64,000 nt of DNA. Origin: Saprospiraceae bacterium (GTDB lineage: Bacteria; Bacteroidota; Bacteroidia; Chitinophagales; Saprospiraceae). Positions within the stretch are counted from its first letter, which is position 1. Every line of letters begins with the position of its first letter. A program made the position numbers and the translations under genes. Below the pieces are notes generated by a model that worked only from the letters and a program-made list of their open reading frames with translations, did not search any database and was not told the origin of the DNA. Below are positions 26,720 through 35,441 of this stretch, one piece after another. The stretch is from positions 1 to 64,000 of the forward strand of contig JAQXDE010000019.1 in assembly GCA_029251525.1 (NCBI GenBank), written 5' to 3'.

Positions 26720-27631
26720 ATGAAACCTACACTTTTAGTTTTAGCTGCCGGAATGGGTAGCAGATACGGAGGATTAAAGCAATTAGACGAGGTTGGCCCA
26801 AATGGTGAAACGATCATTGATTATTCAGTATATGACGCTATTCGAGCTGGTTTTGGAAAAGTTGTTTTCGTTATTCGTAAAAATATTGAGAAAGCATTTA
26901 AAGAAAAAGTATCTAATAAATTTAAAGGGGAAATTGAAGTAGCTTTTGCCTTTCAAGAAAAGGATGCTAAAATTGAAGGCATTGATAAAATGCCTGATCG
27001 GGAAAAACCTTGGGGGACTGGGCATGCTGTTCTAGTTGCTCAAGATTTAGTTAATGAACCATTCGCAATTGTAAATGCTGATGATTATTATGGAATAGAA
27101 GCACTACAAAAAGTTGCTGACTTTTTGATAAATGATTGTAATGAAAAGCATTATTCAATGGTGGGTTTTCATTTAAAAAATACGATTTCTGAAAACGGTT
27201 CTGTCTCTCGAGGAGTTTGCTCAACAGATAAAAATGATTATCTGTCAACTGTGACTGAACGCACAAGCATACGAAGAATTGATAAAACTATTTGTTACGA
27301 GGAAAATGGTGAAAAAATCTTTTTGAAAGATGATACTATTGTATCCATGAACCTTTGGGGGTTTCACAATAATATTTTTGAGCATACTCGTAAAATGTTC
27401 GTTGATTTTGTAAAAAACAATCCTGAAGATCCTAAAGCTGAATTTTATATTCCACTAGTAGCCAATGACTTATTGGAAAAAGAGGCTATAGAGTTAAAGG
27501 TATTAACTTCTACTGAAAAATGGTACGGTGTGACGTATAAAGAAGATAAAGATGATGTGGTGACTGCTATGAAAAACCTTCATAGTAGTGGAAAATATCC
27601 AAAAGCATTGTGGAATATTGAGATTGATTAA
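26720..27631 (+). CDS. Sugar-phosphate nucleotidyltransferase
   Basis: A 303-residue protein. The nucleotide-binding signature LAAGMGSRYGGLKQLDEVGPNGE lies at 8-30, IVNADDYYG near 114-122 holds the metal-binding Asp, and GFHNN near 213 and PLVANDLLEK near 251 are typical of NDP-sugar pyrophosphorylases. It should form an NDP-sugar from a sugar 1-phosphate and NTP. The next gene, 25 bases on, is an APH-fold kinase. The same pairing supports N-acetylhexosamine salvage in other bacteria (1-kinase then UDP-HexNAc pyrophosphorylase), and I infer that route here. Confidence 0.82.
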   Translation: MKPTLLVLAAGMGSRYGGLKQLDEVGPNGETIIDYSVYDAIRAGFGKVVFVIRKNIEKAFKEKVSNKFKGEIEVAFAFQEKDAKIEGIDKMPDREKPWGTGHAVLVAQDLVNEPFAIVNADDYYGIEALQKVADFLINDCNEKHYSMVGFHLKNTISENGSVSRGVCSTDKNDYLSTVTERTSIRRIDKTICYEENGEKIFLKDDTIVSMNLWGFHNNIFEHTRKMFVDFVKNNPEDPKAEFYIPLVANDLLEKEAIELKVLTSTEKWYGVTYKEDKDDVVTAMKNLHSSGKYPKALWNIEID

Positions 27632-27656
27632 CTCGGGATTTAAAAAAAAATGAATT

Positions 27657-28667
27657 TTGAATGAAGTAAAATCAAGCATTCTTTACTCTTTTTTTAAAAA
27701 TATAGATGAATGTAAAGTCATTCCTTATGGTTCAGGGTTAATTCACCAAACCTTTTATTTACACCAACCAGAAGGAAACTATATATTACAGAAAGTCAAT
27801 CATCATGTTTTTAAAAACCCTATTGATCTAGCTAATAATATTGAGGTAGTAAGTAACCATCTCAAACAAAACCACTACCCTAAATCCGTTTTAAATATTA
27901 GAAAATGTTTAAACGGAAATTTAATGTTACAAACTACTAAAAATGAGTATTGGAGAGTTTTTGACTTCATAGAAGACACTCAATATTTCTCAAAGCCTGA
28001 ATCCAAAAAACAAATTTATCAAACAGGAAAAAGCTTTGGAGAGTTCTTGGCATTCTTAAAGAATCTACCAATTAAAAAAATAAATCCATCCATTCCAAAT
28101 TTCCATAATACAAGACTGAGATTTCAAAATTTTGAAAAAGCTATCCAAAATGATAAATCTAATAGAGTTAAAACTTCATCTCAAGAAATTGAACAAATTA
28201 AAAAATGGCATTTCATCCTTAAAGATTTTGAAAAATTAGACACTCCAATTAGAGTTGTTCATGCTGATCCAAAAATCAGTAATTTACTATTTGACCATAA
28301 TAAAAAAGTCAAAGCAGTAATTGATTGGGACACAATTATGCCGGGATTTTTGCTTCATGATTTTGGAGACCTTGTAAGAACAGGAGCCTGCGAAGAAGAT
28401 GAAGAATCTACCAATTTTGGCAAAATAAAAATTTCACCTTCTTACTATGGTATATTAAAAAAAGGTTTCTTAGAATCTACTAAACTTTGGTTAACAAAAG
28501 TTGAGGAAGATAATCTATTACTTGGTGCAAAAATCATTATTTATGAACAAGCAATCCGATTCCTTACTGACTATTTAGAGGGAGATCAGTACTATAAGAC
28601 TTCTTACACTAATCAAAACATTAATCGAACGAAGAATCAAATTGAACTACTAAATTCTATCTTATAG
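27657..28667 (+). CDS. APH-fold kinase, possible N-acetylhexosamine 1-kinase
   Basis: A 336-residue aminoglycoside-phosphotransferase-fold kinase. It starts at TTG 27657 (MNEVKSSILYSFF). Visible motifs are IPYGSGLIHQTFY (glycine loop), NYILQKVNHHVF (ATP-binding Lys), RVVHADPKISNLLFD with the catalytic HADPKxxN around 200-208, and VIDWDTIMPGFLLHDFGD, the metal-binding DWD. IPYGSGLIHQT and HGDLK/HADPK forms are seen in NahK-like sugar kinases as well as in homoserine and choline kinases. Its tight pairing with the nucleotidyltransferase favours a sugar 1-kinase. Substrate is inferred, not shown. Confidence 0.75.
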   Translation: MNEVKSSILYSFFKNIDECKVIPYGSGLIHQTFYLHQPEGNYILQKVNHHVFKNPIDLANNIEVVSNHLKQNHYPKSVLNIRKCLNGNLMLQTTKNEYWRVFDFIEDTQYFSKPESKKQIYQTGKSFGEFLAFLKNLPIKKINPSIPNFHNTRLRFQNFEKAIQNDKSNRVKTSSQEIEQIKKWHFILKDFEKLDTPIRVVHADPKISNLLFDHNKKVKAVIDWDTIMPGFLLHDFGDLVRTGACEEDEESTNFGKIKISPSYYGILKKGFLESTKLWLTKVEEDNLLLGAKIIIYEQAIRFLTDYLEGDQYYKTSYTNQNINRTKNQIELLNSIL

Positions 28668-28718
28668 TGACAAGTGGCTTTCTAAATTATTAAAAAAGTA
28701 ATCATTTTTGGTGAAAAT

Positions 28719-30620
28719 TCATTTATAAATTCCAATAAATGAAATAGCATCTAACTCCTCCATATCCCGTACTTGATAAATCTTTTGATTGAGCAATTCC
28801 TCCATATGTTCATATTCAAAACTAGCAAAATCACTAGAAGCTAATTTCTTTTCCTTCAAAAAATCCTCTCCTAATATCAATCCAATTTTACCATAATCCT
28901 CAAAAAAATATTCTTGGAGCAATGGTATTATTTTATTAGCAAAAACACTTTTCAACTCTGCAATGTTTTTGACTTGCAAAAAATACGAGTGTCCGATCAA
29001 ATGATTATCATCCAAAAGAATCGATATTCTTTGATTAATTTTGGCTAGCATACTTTTTAAATCAACACCAGCAATAAGTTCTTGATTAAATAATTCTAAA
29101 TTAGGTTTTTGTTCAACAAATGTAAACCTCCTCCGAAATGCAGAGTCTAAAGAATCAACACTTTTATCGGCCGTGTTCATCGTACCAATGATATGTAGAT
29201 TAGGTGGTACACAAAAGTAGGTCTTTGAAAAAGGCAATACAATTTTTAATGCTTCCGGATTACTCTCTCTTTTATCTTCTTCGATAAGGGTGATTACATC
29301 CCCAAAAATCTCAGCAGCATTCCCACGATCGATTTCATCTATAATTAAAACGAACTTATTAGCTCTATTTTTTGCCACTTCTGAAAGGTTGCTTAATTCA
29401 AAAGCATCAATACCTTCTTCTGGCAATTGAACATCTTCTTGATCTTCCTCCATTAATGCTTGGACAAAACTTGGCTCAAACTTTTTCAACTCATTAAAAA
29501 CTGACCAATATGCTCTCGTATTTACCCCTCCCAACAAAAGATTAATGTCATTTTGAGTGTGTTTAATATCATCAATAGATTGGAATGTTTTGTACAACTT
29601 CTTCAACTTGGTTTTAAATATAGTATAAGCCAAAAATGAATTTTCAGGTCGAACTGTCAAATTTCCATTACGAGCCATCTTTTGTAAAAGCATTCTTTTT
29701 CCTGTTCTAGATCCAAATGAATTAAAATCTTCACTCTCCAGATACAAAAGAAATGAACTGTACAAAGCTTCATAATCAATTTTGACCTCTTGCACAGGAA
29801 TTAAGCTTAACAATACTTCAACTAAATGTCTTTTAGCAGTTAATGAAATATATTTAAAAACTCCATCCTCAACCTCGTACGACAAATTCCCTTGCTGTGT
29901 TGTATTTGGTTTTATCCCTTCCACAAAATCTTCATAGCCTAAAGATGGGTGGAATGTTACATACTGAATCCAACCTTCCTCCATATATTCATTAAACCTA
30001 TGCCTTAATTCCTCTCGAGGTTCTTTTTCCAATTCCTCCATTGTTCGATTTTCAATGATAGAGAGAGCATAATTGATTGTTTGATAGGTTTTACCGGTGC
30101 CAGGTGCTCCATAAAGAATCAAATTAAGAGGATGATTCAAAGAGGTTTTTGGATCATAACCTTTCAGCTGTTCTTTCGCCCCCCCTTGCTGAACAACAAA
30201 ATTAATAATTTCAGTAAATTGTTTTTTAGTAGCTTTATAGTTAGTCCCCGATAGACCTTTGAAAAACCGATCAAAGGACTTACTAAGCGGGACTAAATCT
30301 TTAGTAATAGGATTACTCCATAAATTATAATCTATGCTAAGGTGAACCCTTTTAGATTTCTCAGGAACTCCTTTAAAAAAAGGAACTTCCTGTTGTTCAG
30401 CCTGATCATTTTCAACATTCGAGGCAACAGTTGCTAATGCATAGCAACCAGCTTCAGCACCAGTTTCCCAAATAATTACCTTATCACCTTTTTTTATTTT
30501 TCCCTTATGAGCTGTGACAATAAAAGTTTTTAAAGCTTCTTGCTGAAGAGCTTCCCTAAGTTTAAACTTATTTGGATTACTTTGAAACAACCAATAATTG
30601 ATTGATAATTTATTTCCCAT
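28719..30620 (-). CDS. EVE-domain plus McrB-like AAA+ GTPase/ATPase
   Basis: A 633-residue fusion. Residues 1-112 are an EVE domain (YWLFQSNPNKFKL, KGDKVIIWETG, GCYALATV), a PUA-like fold that reads modified bases. Residues 160-520 form an McrB-type AAA+ module: Walker A GAPGTGKT 171-178, Walker B VLIIDEID 424-431, the McrB signature MNTADKS 481-487 and an arginine finger region RRRF 496-499. A region of about 140 residues (280-420) is inserted before Walker B. McrB motors normally work with the McrC nuclease to cut methylated DNA, but neither neighbour is McrC. It is monocistronic, convergent with the kinase gene and divergent from the next gene. Confidence 0.88.
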   Translation of the reverse strand: MGNKLSINYWLFQSNPNKFKLREALQQEALKTFIVTAHKGKIKKGDKVIIWETGAEAGCYALATVASNVENDQAEQQEVPFFKGVPEKSKRVHLSIDYNLWSNPITKDLVPLSKSFDRFFKGLSGTNYKATKKQFTEIINFVVQQGGAKEQLKGYDPKTSLNHPLNLILYGAPGTGKTYQTINYALSIIENRTMEELEKEPREELRHRFNEYMEEGWIQYVTFHPSLGYEDFVEGIKPNTTQQGNLSYEVEDGVFKYISLTAKRHLVEVLLSLIPVQEVKIDYEALYSSFLLYLESEDFNSFGSRTGKRMLLQKMARNGNLTVRPENSFLAYTIFKTKLKKLYKTFQSIDDIKHTQNDINLLLGGVNTRAYWSVFNELKKFEPSFVQALMEEDQEDVQLPEEGIDAFELSNLSEVAKNRANKFVLIIDEIDRGNAAEIFGDVITLIEEDKRESNPEALKIVLPFSKTYFCVPPNLHIIGTMNTADKSVDSLDSAFRRRFTFVEQKPNLELFNQELIAGVDLKSMLAKINQRISILLDDNHLIGHSYFLQVKNIAELKSVFANKIIPLLQEYFFEDYGKIGLILGEDFLKEKKLASSDFASFEYEHMEELLNQKIYQVRDMEELDAISFIGIYK

Positions 30621-30705
30621 ATCTGTGTTTTATTTTACCAATAATAACGGTTTTATTCTACAATTTAAATATTGAAACGAAAGTTAAGATTCAAAGTTGT
30701 TTATT

Positions 30706-30713
30706 TACATTTG
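30706..30713 (+). promoter_or_regulatory. Probable -7 element (TACATTTG)
   Basis: Exact TAnnTTTG match 34 bases before the ATG at 30748, in the divergent region upstream of the EVE-McrB gene. It probably drives the small membrane protein and nitrilase genes. Confidence 0.45.
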
Positions 30714-30747
30714 TGACGATAATTATTTTGAAAAAATTTAAACTTCA

Positions 30748-31245
30748 ATGATGGAAGTACCTATTCATATTTTTGAGCCAATTACATTTAAGGCAACTTT
30801 AATTACTACTGTTTTCACTTTCTTATCTATTTTTATTTTGGGATTGCTTTATTATTTAAATAAAAAAGAAATGAATTATGAGGAAACCAAAAGACGAGGA
30901 TTATATTCTATACTTCTAGGAATAGCTCTCCTTTTAACTACTTCTACAGCCATCCTTAATTTTTGGAATAGCTTTGAATTCAAAACAATTAAGCTTTACA
31001 AAAATGCCATAGAGACTCCAAGGGGTAAAGTTGCATTTAAGGATATCCAAAATGCATACATTTATATCGACAAACCAATGACTATAACTACCCCTCCGGC
31101 TGATTCTTTGATGAGTTATAATCGACTTTTAATTTTAGAGGAATTTGATAAAACCTCACATGTTATGGCCGAAGAGAATTATGCGATTGATGATATCCTA
31201 AAAAAAATAAAATTTTTAGTCGAAGAAGATAGGAAGAGCAAGTAA
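30748..31245 (+). CDS. Hypothetical two-helix membrane protein
   Basis: A 165-residue protein with two hydrophobic helices (about 14-33 and 52-69) and a C-terminal soluble part of about 95 residues that contains IKLYKNAIETPRGKVAFKDIQNAYIYIDK, a PH-like or beta-sandwich pattern, and ends EDRKSK. I recognise no family. It precedes the nitrilase gene by 28 bases and may share its transcript, but nothing links their functions. Confidence 0.65.
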   Translation: MMEVPIHIFEPITFKATLITTVFTFLSIFILGLLYYLNKKEMNYEETKRRGLYSILLGIALLLTTSTAILNFWNSFEFKTIKLYKNAIETPRGKVAFKDIQNAYIYIDKPMTITTPPADSLMSYNRLLILEEFDKTSHVMAEENYAIDDILKKIKFLVEEDRKSK

Positions 31246-31273
31246 TTTTTTTTGAATCAAGAAATTTCAAATC

Positions 31274-32209
31274 ATGAAAGTGAAAGTTGCTGTAGTACAA
31301 GATGCGCCGTTTTTTTTCAACAAAGAAAAAACTATTCAGAGTGTAAATACATGGGCAAAAAAGTGCTCAGATCAAAATTGTCAGTTGGTAGTTTTCCCTG
31401 AATCATTTATCCCAGGCTATCCTCGTGGTTTTGATTTTGGAACAAAAGTAGGAAGTCGATCAAAGGAAGGTCGAGAATTATACTTAGAGTATTTTAAAAA
31501 TAGCATTGACCTTGAAAGTAGTGATCTTTCCAAACTTGAATCTATCGCAGCAGAGAATCAATTATATTTGGTAATAGGGATAACAGAACAAGTCAAAAAT
31601 ACAGGAAGTTTATATTGCTCCATGTTATATATTTCTCCCGAAAATGGATTATTGGGAGTGCATAGAAAAATAAAACCAACAGGACAAGAAAGAGTAATCT
31701 GGGCAGAATCAGATGGTTCATCCTTAGTAAGTTTTGACACCCCGATCGGAAAACTGGGAGGATTAATTTGTTGGGAAAATTTAATGCCACTTGCTCGTTT
31801 TTCTATGTATCAACAAGGAGTAGAAATTTACATTGCACCAACTGCAGACTCAAGAGACACTTGGACATCTATGATGCGTCATATTGCAATGGAAGGAAAA
31901 TGTTTTGTTTTAGGTTGTAATCAATTTTTTAAAAAATCAATGTATTCTGAAAAGTACCAACCCTTGGTAGCAAATGAGAAAGAAAAAATATGCCGAGGTG
32001 GAAGTATTATAGTGGGACCCAACGGAAAAATAATTGATGGGCCGCTTTTTGATCAAGCAGGTGTGTTAATTGCCAATTTAGATTTAGAGGAAATAACTGC
32101 CAATAAGCTAGATTTTGATGGAACTGGTCATTATTCTCGAAAGGATATTTTCCAAATAGAAATAAAGAATCAACCAACCATGGTCAAAGAAACGAGAAAA
32201 AAAGATTGA
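31274..32209 (+). CDS. Carbon-nitrogen hydrolase (nitrilase family)
   Basis: A 311-residue enzyme of the nitrilase superfamily with the full catalytic set: Glu43 in VFPESFIPGYPRG, Lys132 in GVHRKIKPTGQER and Cys166 in GGLICWENLMPL. FPExFIPGYPRG and the GHYSRKDIFQ segment near the C terminus match the true nitrilase/cyanide-hydratase branch more than amidases or ureidopropionases. It should hydrolyse a nitrile to an acid and ammonia in the cytoplasm. The natural nitrile is unknown. It follows the small membrane protein gene closely. Confidence 0.9.
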   Translation: MKVKVAVVQDAPFFFNKEKTIQSVNTWAKKCSDQNCQLVVFPESFIPGYPRGFDFGTKVGSRSKEGRELYLEYFKNSIDLESSDLSKLESIAAENQLYLVIGITEQVKNTGSLYCSMLYISPENGLLGVHRKIKPTGQERVIWAESDGSSLVSFDTPIGKLGGLICWENLMPLARFSMYQQGVEIYIAPTADSRDTWTSMMRHIAMEGKCFVLGCNQFFKKSMYSEKYQPLVANEKEKICRGGSIIVGPNGKIIDGPLFDQAGVLIANLDLEEITANKLDFDGTGHYSRKDIFQIEIKNQPTMVKETRKKD

Positions 32210-32437
32210 TAACCTAATCGAAATTCTATTAGTTGTTTTTTTGGATAAAAACTGCAATTAATCATTACAATAAAAACTAATAATAAATCATTTAAGTATT
32301 GATAATGAACTCATTAACATATCTTTTAATTATTAAAGATCAAGTATTTATTAGTTTGTAAAAAATGGAAAATATTATTTTTATCACCTGATTTGCACTG
32401 CTATTTCCTAACTTATTTTGAAATAATTAAATTGAAA

Positions 32438-33337
32438 ATGAGTATCATTTTATTGATAATTATTGGATTCTCCCTTCTCTTTTTCTTCAAGACAAAGAAC
32501 ACAATCATTCATGAACTATTATACATTCCAAATTTTTGGATTAGAAACTTAAGTGTACAAAAGGATAATTTAATCTCAAAAAAAATAAAATTCGGCAAAC
32601 ATCGCCAGCAATATTTTATTTTTTGCCAACCTAAAAAAAATGTGCCGCTTAAAAAACATGTAATTTTATATTTTCATGGAGGAGGTTGGATGGCAGGATC
32701 TCCTGAAATTCTAAAAAGTGCAGGACAACTGTTTGCAAATCATGGATATGTCTCAGTTTTCAGCAATTATCGGAAAGCTCCTTTCTACTCATATCCCGAT
32801 ATGCGAAAGGATATTTCAAGTTGCTTAAAGAAATTAGATCAATATTTAAAAGAAGAGAATTTCAACATAGATAAATTTATCATTGGTGGAATGTCAGCAG
32901 GTGCAAATCTAGCAGCCCTTCTAGCCTTAAATGATGCTGAATTAAAAAAAATAAATATATCTCCAAAACAAATAAAAGGCACATTTCTTAGTGGGGCACC
33001 AATTGATCTAGAGCAAATGAAATGGTCTTTTCCACTTTATTTTTATGCAGGAAAAAGGAATGCTAAAAACTTTCAAAAAGCTAATCCAATTAACTATTTA
33101 ACTAAACTAGAATATCATCCAATACTGCTAATCCATGGTAACAGAGATGGATTAGTTCCATTTCAAAATACCACATCTTTTCTACAAAAAATAAATTCAA
33201 TCAATCCTTTCTTAGCTAAAATTCATATCATAGAAAATGGGACACATATGGATACAGCAAGTTGGAGCTACGAAGACAACGAAGTTAGAAAAACTATCTT
33301 AACCTGGCTGGCTGAAAGGGAGTCGGGCATTAATTAA
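32438..33337 (+). CDS. HSL-type alpha/beta hydrolase, membrane-anchored
   Basis: I place the start at ATG 32438 (299 residues); the frame opens at TTG 32393, but the ATG begins a clean N-terminal helix (MSIILLIIIGFSLLFFF). The enzyme has the hormone-sensitive-lipase oxyanion motif HGGGW at 80-84, nucleophile Ser153 in GGMSAGAN, Asp237 in GNRDGLVPF and His270 in NGTHMD. It is probably a membrane-tethered carboxylesterase facing the periplasm. Substrate is unknown. A 228-base region with no gene precedes it. Confidence 0.83.
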   Translation: MSIILLIIIGFSLLFFFKTKNTIIHELLYIPNFWIRNLSVQKDNLISKKIKFGKHRQQYFIFCQPKKNVPLKKHVILYFHGGGWMAGSPEILKSAGQLFANHGYVSVFSNYRKAPFYSYPDMRKDISSCLKKLDQYLKEENFNIDKFIIGGMSAGANLAALLALNDAELKKINISPKQIKGTFLSGAPIDLEQMKWSFPLYFYAGKRNAKNFQKANPINYLTKLEYHPILLIHGNRDGLVPFQNTTSFLQKINSINPFLAKIHIIENGTHMDTASWSYEDNEVRKTILTWLAERESGIN

Positions 33338-33590
33338 TTTAAAACTTGCAATTAAATTGTTATTGAACATTCTATTCTCAAAAATTACTTTTACTAAATC
33401 CCCCTATATTTTATCTATTAGGTGAATAATTCAACTAATTGAAACATCTTTTTTGCAAATACTAAATTGATGTTTTTTTTAAAATCAATGAATTGATTTA
33501 CGCATCTTTGTGGATAATAATGAAATTTTAACCTTTAATAATTAAACGTCAAAAAAAGGTCTTATTAATATTTCAATTTATTAAGGAATC

Positions 33591-33668
33591 ATGAAGGTCT
33601 TTTTTACAACTTTGTTAAATTCAACATGTTGTTATTTAAGCAACCTGCCTCCCGAAACACCTAGGTAA
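33591..33668 (+). CDS. Candidate 25-residue peptide with Cys-Cys motif
   Basis: ATG 33591 opens a 25-codon frame ending TAA at 33668: MKVFFTTLLN followed by STCCYLSNLPPETPR. The second half has Cys-Cys, Pro-Pro and few of the Lys, Asn and Ile codons that dominate chance frames here, and the DNA is locally richer in G and C than its surroundings. Its stop is 13 bases ahead of the ABC1 kinase gene, and no other gene lies between. It could be a leader or regulatory peptide, or a precursor of a small modified peptide. No family is recognised. The preceding 33338-33590 is AT-rich and empty. Confidence 0.45.
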   Translation: MKVFFTTLLNSTCCYLSNLPPETPR

Positions 33669-33681
33669 ATAGATACAATAA

Positions 33682-35355
33682 ATGGCAAATAAAAAAATAT
33701 ACTCTCGAGGTTATCGTATTCGAAAAGCATATTGGACTGCATTTGTAGTAATGATAAGTTATGTCAAATTATCTCTTTTGGGTAAAGTCTTTGGCAATCA
33801 TTATTATCAAGAAAGAATTGGTGCCGTACATTTTAAAAACGCTAATCGGGTAAAAATAACAATACTAAAATTAGAAGGTTTATTTATTAAAGTTGGTCAA
33901 CTTTTATCTATCCTAAGTAACTTTCTACCAGAAGCATTTCAAGAACCTTTGGAGGCATTACAAAACCAAATTCCTCCAAGGCCATTTGGAGAAATTGAGA
34001 AAAGAATTGTAAAAGAATTAGGAAAAAAGCCAGATGAACTATTTTCTTTTTTTGATAAAACGCCACTCGCATCAGCCTCTATTGGACAAGCACATAGAGC
34101 TACCATGAAAGATGGGACAGCAGTTGTCGTAAAAGTTCAACATGCTAATATTGAGAAAATCGCAAAGGTTGATTTACGAATCATGGAACGATTAACCAAT
34201 ATACTGTCTTATTTCTATAAAGTAAAAGGAATCGAATTTGCCTATACTCAAGTGCAGAAAATGATTCGAGAGGAGTTAGACTTTAATAAAGAAGCCTTGG
34301 TGATGGAACGTGTACGAAAAAATCTGAGTGGCGAAAATGGCTTAATTATTCCCTCTGTCCAAAAGTCATTTTCCACTACAAGAGTTCTAACAACTACTTT
34401 TTGCGACGGGGTTAAAATCAATGATATTGAAACTATCAACAGGTGGAATATTGATAAAAAGGAATTAGGGAATAGATTGGTTCACGCATATTGTCAAATG
34501 GTTTTTGGAGATGGACTTTATCACGCAGATCCACATCCAGGAAATATTTTAGTACAAAAAGATGGAACAATTGTATTGCTTGATTTTGGAGCTGTAGGAA
34601 CTTTACAACAAGAAATGAGAGAGGGGTTTTTAAAGTTAATTGAAGCTGCCTCTCAGAATGACTCAGAAAAAATCATTGATGCTTTACAAAGCTTAGGATT
34701 TATTGCTTATGAACGAAATGCTGAAAAAATAGCAGAAAAAGTGATTGTTGCCTTCCGAAATTTCTTGCAAAATGAAGTTGAGTTTGATGGATTAAACTTT
34801 AAAGATTTAAAAGTAAACCCTTTTCAATCAAGTCTTTTTAATTTGACAACTGAAATTGGATTAAAAGGAATTGCCAATACAGTACAAGTTCCAAAGGAAT
34901 ATGTTTTACTGAACCGGATGGTTACTCTGCTCCTTGGTATTTGCAATACACTTGATTCTAGTATCAATCCAATTGATGTTGTGAAGCCCTATTTTCAAAC
35001 ATTTATCTTGGGTGAGTCTGGCGACATGGTGCAATTCGCTAAGGATTTTATTAAAAAATCTGCCACTACCCTTTTAACTATTCCAGGTGACTTAGGAGAT
35101 GTTTTAAATAAAGCAAGAAGAGGAAAATTAGAAATACAATTGCCAATTGAAGTTGAAAAGGCTAAATTATTTTATGCTTTAGGGCAACAATTAGTATTTT
35201 CCATTTTAATTATAGCGTCATTTGGTTTTTCCTATTTATTTTTTCAAAATAGTGAATTATATTTAGGGAAATGGGGTTTAGGTGCATCAGGATTTTTTGG
35301 CTTTTTATTAATTCAAGCTATTCGCAGAGGAAATCGAATTAAAAGAATGCTTTGA
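33682..35355 (+). CDS. ABC1/UbiB-family atypical kinase
   Basis: A 557-residue ABC1 (AarF/UbiB/COQ8) protein. The family KxGQ motif is IKVGQ (Lys70 to Gln73), the Ala-rich nucleotide loop is LASASIGQAH at 129-138, the ATP lysine is Lys151 in VVVKVQH, then EELDF near 197-201, YHADPHPGN and VLLDFGAVG (catalytic and metal-binding). Two C-terminal helices (about 495-513 and 522-541) anchor it in the membrane. Homologues support isoprenoid-quinone biosynthesis or lipid homeostasis through ATPase activity. Bacteroidota use menaquinone, so a UbiB-like quinone role here is possible but not proven. Confidence 0.9.
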   Translation: MANKKIYSRGYRIRKAYWTAFVVMISYVKLSLLGKVFGNHYYQERIGAVHFKNANRVKITILKLEGLFIKVGQLLSILSNFLPEAFQEPLEALQNQIPPRPFGEIEKRIVKELGKKPDELFSFFDKTPLASASIGQAHRATMKDGTAVVVKVQHANIEKIAKVDLRIMERLTNILSYFYKVKGIEFAYTQVQKMIREELDFNKEALVMERVRKNLSGENGLIIPSVQKSFSTTRVLTTTFCDGVKINDIETINRWNIDKKELGNRLVHAYCQMVFGDGLYHADPHPGNILVQKDGTIVLLDFGAVGTLQQEMREGFLKLIEAASQNDSEKIIDALQSLGFIAYERNAEKIAEKVIVAFRNFLQNEVEFDGLNFKDLKVNPFQSSLFNLTTEIGLKGIANTVQVPKEYVLLNRMVTLLLGICNTLDSSINPIDVVKPYFQTFILGESGDMVQFAKDFIKKSATTLLTIPGDLGDVLNKARRGKLEIQLPIEVEKAKLFYALGQQLVFSILIIASFGFSYLFFQNSELYLGKWGLGASGFFGFLLIQAIRRGNRIKRML

Positions 35356-35388
35356 TAGGATACTCAAAATTAATGATATTTAAACTAA

Positions 35389-35436
35389 AAATGATCGAGC
35401 ACTATAATAAATGATCGAGTACTTTTACTATAATAA
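35389..35436. repeat. Imperfect direct repeat after the ABC1 gene
   Basis: AAATGATCGAGCACTATAAT at 35389-35408 is repeated as AAATGATCGAGTACT at 35409-35423, and ACTATAATAA recurs at 35427-35436. The element fills the short gap between two convergent genes. Function unknown; it may be a replication slip. Confidence 0.7.
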
Positions 35437-35441
35437 ACTCT

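Noticed and set aside
27631-30748. An McrC partner for the EVE-McrB gene
   Set aside because: Both flanking genes were read; they are an APH-fold kinase and a two-helix membrane protein, neither a nuclease.
35389-35436. CRISPR-like direct repeat
   Set aside because: Only two imperfect units with no spacer of regular length; no cas genes nearby.
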